DNA of 54,913 nucleotides, taken from Bryobacter sp. (lineage in GTDB: Bacteria > Acidobacteriota > Terriglobia > Bryobacterales > Bryobacteraceae). The stretch is from positions 1-54,913 of the forward strand of contig JALHNH010000045.1 in assembly GCA_022843625.1 (NCBI GenBank), read 5' to 3'. The notes under the pieces are model-generated. The model was not told where the DNA came from. It worked only from the letters and a program-made list of their open reading frames with translations, and searched no databases. Position 1 is the first letter of the stretch. The number at the start of each line of letters is the position of its first letter. Positions 52,303 through 54,913 of the stretch are shown piece by piece. Both the position numbers and the translations under genes were made by a program.

Positions 52303-52653
52303 GTTTTTCCCTCCTTGTCAGAGACGAACCCCTGCTCCACAAACGAGACCATATCCCGACTTGGTTGCCAACGCTCGGTTCAAGGGGATATTGGTATTGG
52401 CTCAACTTCCGGATGGCGTGATTCACCCGAGACCGGAATTCGAGATGAACATTCCCAATTACGAATACGCTTATCCGTTTGAACAATGGGAGTCAGGTGC
52501 TCGCTCACGCGACAACACGCACACTCGATTACCTCTTGGAGTCGTCGCTCTTCTCCAACAGTTCGGAGGGCGCGTACATCCGCGCTCCAGCAGTGCTAGC
52601 TTAAAGGGACAACTCCATGCAACAGCGATCTAGGCACAACGGCTGATTGAGCA
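52303..52653. other. Divergent intergenic region
   Basis: About 350 bases separate the PRTRC-B start (-) and the start of the rightmost gene (+). The plus-strand frame from 52301 to 52633 (110 codons) and a minus-strand frame (52235-52486) are open, but neither has a convincing ribosome site or family signature. The plus-strand frame contains protein-like text (NIPNYEYAYPFEQWESG), so a small or decayed gene is possible. Promoters for both flanking units must lie here. Confidence 0.4.
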
Positions 52654-54913
52654 ATGGGACCGGTAAGCCTTCGCGTAAGTTACCGTCCGCTTCGGATCGG
52701 TTGGTGTATCGAGGCCGATAATCTCGACCACTTCACCAAAGCGGTCGAACTCTCGCACGTGTTCTGGGGCGGGCGCTACAACCCCATTATTCCCTGTTCG
52801 CAGCGCGAACTGGCCCACACCCTCATCAAGGCTTTCAATGTTGATGCCCTTTACAACGTCTCTGGCACCGCGGCCGTTAACGGCTTCATCAGTGAGTTTC
52901 CGTATCTTCAATGGCCGGATTTTCATCCGCAGCTTTTCGTGGAGAGGGGTGCGGGCGCAGAACGTCAGCCAACATTACTCGATGTAGCGCATCCTGCCCA
53001 ACATCTATACGAGAGTCATGTAGACCGTCGGGAAAAGCCCGCTATTGACGCTGCCTTCTATTCATGGGATCCGGCGGACCCCCTTCGGTTCGCTCTTTTG
53101 GCGACCTGTGGTGCTTACCCCCAAAAAGCGGAAACGGGTCGCGATTATTCCCTCCTCTTTCAGAAAGCACTCGCCACAACGGCGACAGCTCTGGCTCAGG
53201 CCGAGCCCCTCCCCGCAGACCTGTTTCGCAAGCTGACGCCAAACTACCTGACCACAGTCGAGCTCGAAACATCACTATTCCATCACTCAACCCGTGAAGA
53301 CCCCGGCTTCTATTACGGAGATTCTCAGAGTTTCAGCGACCTCGTGAATTTTTGGAATCTGAGGGCTTGCGACATCGACCTCGTCTTTTTTGATCCCGCC
53401 CACGCCGACCGCCTTCGCCCATTGATCGATGCGTACTCGATGGCGTTGCGGTCACGACCAAAACGGCATGAATGGTCTCATGCTATTACGATCTGGCAGA
53501 GAGATCGAGATGTGTCGCACGATTTCGGCATCTTCGGTTCCGGTCTCGTAGTCAGCATTTTCGACCCCATCATATTCAACGGCTTGAACCTCAACCCTCC
53601 GGTCAAGAGATTCGTAAACAAGGCCGTCCTTGGCGCGAGTCAGGTAGACAGCATCGGCGCATCCGTCACATTCCAGCTTCCTGAGAAGCCCTTCGATTCC
53701 GACATTGAGGTTTATTCACAGCACATGGTGGTCTCAGTCACGGGACCAACAATCGGCGAGGCGATGCTCACACCTCCTTTCATACCTCAACTTAACGAAT
53801 ACTACGGCCGCAACGCCTATTTCATCTACAACCAAGCGCGCGCCGAGAGGGGTAGCCTAGGCATCATCCAAAAAGCTACGAGCGAACAACTGACGTTGAG
53901 AGCGTTGCCGTTCGCGCAGGTCCTCGCTAAGATGTTCGGGGCCTTCGGTATCACGGCAAAGCCGAGCCCTGCAGGCTTGGTCAGCGCGCGACTCATCGAT
54001 CAAATGGGCGGACTGCAGGGCTGCCGCGTCTTCAAGATTGCTGGCGTTCGATCCTTGATCAAGAAGTACTCTCCTGCCGCCAGTTTTGAACGAACTGAAG
54101 CCACCACAATTATCGGGAATAATGATCCCGCCACACATATTCCACGATTCGATCGGTACAAGTCTCTGTATATCGAACCCAGGGACAAAAGGGATCTAAA
54201 GCCTGAAGACGCGTTCCTCTATTTGCTGAAGAAGGGCGTTTTCCGCGCCGGCCTGAAGCTCGCCTGTCCGACATGCCAACTGGACTTTTGGATCACTCTC
54301 GATGACGCGAAATCAACAGGGCAGTGCCCTTACTGCGGCATTGAGTTTAACGTCCTGCCTCAGTTGCGCGACAGGAACTGGGCTTATCGCCGCTCAGGGC
54401 TTTTGGGCCGTGACGATAATCAGCGTGGAGGCATACCGGTTGCCGTTACTCTCCAGCAACTCGATACAATGCTTGGTGGGCGGCTACTTGCCTATGCCCC
54501 AGGCATGGAACTTAAGCCCGGCCCGGCCACCATTGAGCCTTGCGAAGCTGACCTTGTTGTCCTTGCTTCAAGCTTTCCCCATTCGGGGAAGCCGTTGGAA
54601 CTCGTGATCGCCGAATGCAAGGATGCGGGCGGCGAGATCACCGAGGAGGACGTGAGAAAGCTAACCAAAGTAGCAGAGGCGCTCCGGGAAAGCCCCTGCG
54701 ATGTTTATCTTCTTTTCGCGAAATGTGGGCAATTCACGGACGCTGAGATCGAGCGCTGCAAGAATGCACGGCGCACACTCTTCGAACATGAAGGTGAGAT
54801 CCACTACCTCAACAACATCATCCTCCTCTCGGCACGTGAGCTCGAACCTTATCACCTGTACGAGGAGGCTGAAAAAGAGTTCGAGATCAGAGCACATGCC
54901 CACACTTTTGAAG
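52654..54913 (+). CDS. Large protein with zinc ribbon and PD-(D/E)xK nuclease motif, cut by window edge
   Basis: From the ATG at 52654, just after an in-frame TGA, the frame is open to the last base: at least 753 residues. Residues 1-530 begin RIGWCIEADNLDHF and WGGRYNPIIP and match no family I know. A zinc ribbon follows with Cys at 538/541 and 558/561 (CPTC, CPYC). Then comes a restriction-endonuclease-like motif: Asp633 (CEADLVV) and Glu654-x-Lys656 (VIAECKDAG), then EITEEDVRKL. It is divergent from the PRTRC-B/ThiF pair. It may be a DNA-cutting effector of that cluster. The C-terminal part is not visible. Confidence 0.85.
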   Translation, partial: MGPVSLRVSYRPLRIGWCIEADNLDHFTKAVELSHVFWGGRYNPIIPCSQRELAHTLIKAFNVDALYNVSGTAAVNGFISEFPYLQWPDFHPQLFVERGAGAERQPTLLDVAHPAQHLYESHVDRREKPAIDAAFYSWDPADPLRFALLATCGAYPQKAETGRDYSLLFQKALATTATALAQAEPLPADLFRKLTPNYLTTVELETSLFHHSTREDPGFYYGDSQSFSDLVNFWNLRACDIDLVFFDPAHADRLRPLIDAYSMALRSRPKRHEWSHAITIWQRDRDVSHDFGIFGSGLVVSIFDPIIFNGLNLNPPVKRFVNKAVLGASQVDSIGASVTFQLPEKPFDSDIEVYSQHMVVSVTGPTIGEAMLTPPFIPQLNEYYGRNAYFIYNQARAERGSLGIIQKATSEQLTLRALPFAQVLAKMFGAFGITAKPSPAGLVSARLIDQMGGLQGCRVFKIAGVRSLIKKYSPAASFERTEATTIIGNNDPATHIPRFDRYKSLYIEPRDKRDLKPEDAFLYLLKKGVFRAGLKLACPTCQLDFWITLDDAKSTGQCPYCGIEFNVLPQLRDRNWAYRRSGLLGRDDNQRGGIPVAVTLQQLDTMLGGRLLAYAPGMELKPGPATIEPCEADLVVLASSFPHSGKPLELVIAECKDAGGEITEEDVRKLTKVAEALRESPCDVYLLFAKCGQFTDAEIERCKNARRTLFEHEGEIHYLNNIILLSARELEPYHLYEEAEKEFEIRAHAHTFE

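Noticed and set aside
52235..52633. Small open frames in the PRTRC-B/nuclease divergent region, possibly a PRTRC-C-like ubiquitin-like protein
   Set aside because: Neither strand shows the D-P-N-P and Y-P-E-L motifs I associate with PRTRC protein C, nor a good ribosome site; kept only as an uncertain note.
1..54913. CRISPR array, rRNA genes or intact insertion sequences
   Set aside because: No regularly spaced repeat series, rRNA sequence or transposase gene was seen on either strand.

Overview
This window looks like a chromosomal stretch from an Acidobacteriota bacterium, probably of the Solibacter/Bryobacter type. The clues are a Planctomycete/Acidobacteria-type cytochrome c N-terminus, an Oar-like TonB-dependent receptor with a carboxypeptidase-regulatory-like domain, secreted proteins opening with a G-T-W-x-L-N-x-A-K-S motif, a Gram-negative sortase and an EF-G paralogue. 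The placement is inferred from gene content; no 16S rRNA gene is present.

Region 1 (1-22.8 kb) is ordinary chromosome. It opens with a truncated cytochrome c-like gene. A general-stress cluster follows: GlsB/YeaQ membrane protein, GSP17M-like protein, two BON proteins, HPII-type catalase, formaldehyde dehydrogenase and a YciE/YciF ferritin-like protein. Next is a minus-strand run of sortase substrate, sortase and large TonB-dependent receptor. After a YHS-domain gene and a decayed AbrB/PIN toxin-antitoxin pair come an EF-G-like GTPase, a sulfatase, rpmI-rplT, zapB-like/zapA, an epoxide-hydrolase-like gene and a D-threonine aldolase-like gene.

Region 2 (about 22.9 kb to the right edge) is a mobile defence island. 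Its left boundary is a 48-bp fragment matching the 3' half of a tRNA-Val(GAC), with no 5' half, beside a tyrosine integrase. The full tRNA and the other attachment site should lie to the right of the window. Eight plus-strand genes (24.76-45.1 kb), mostly overlapping or separated by a few bases, encode a 1728-aa DUF1998 helicase, a RapA-type SNF2 helicase, a 1477-aa Eco57I-like DNA methyltransferase, a Rad50-like coiled-coil ATPase, an HNH nuclease, a nuclease-helicase pair resembling Hachiman (HamAB), and a CBASS HNH-SAVED effector (Cap5). The CBASS cyclase and E2-like protein sit convergently on the other strand. Beyond them are a YdjM-like membrane protein, an XRE-ImmA/IrrE regulator-protease with a PIN-domain partner, and a last cluster: a degenerate J-domain protein with a coupled 60-aa protein, a ThiF/E1-like protein and a PRTRC-B-like protein on the opposite strand, and a gene running off the window that encodes a protein with a zinc ribbon and a PD-(D/E)xK nuclease motif.

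The two most novel candidates are (i) the helicase-helicase-methylase-ATPase-HNH module fused operonically to a Hachiman-like pair and Cap5, which has parts of DISARM and Druantia but the gene set of neither, and (ii) the J-like / small protein / ThiF / PRTRC-B / zinc-ribbon nuclease cluster at 49.2-54.9 kb.
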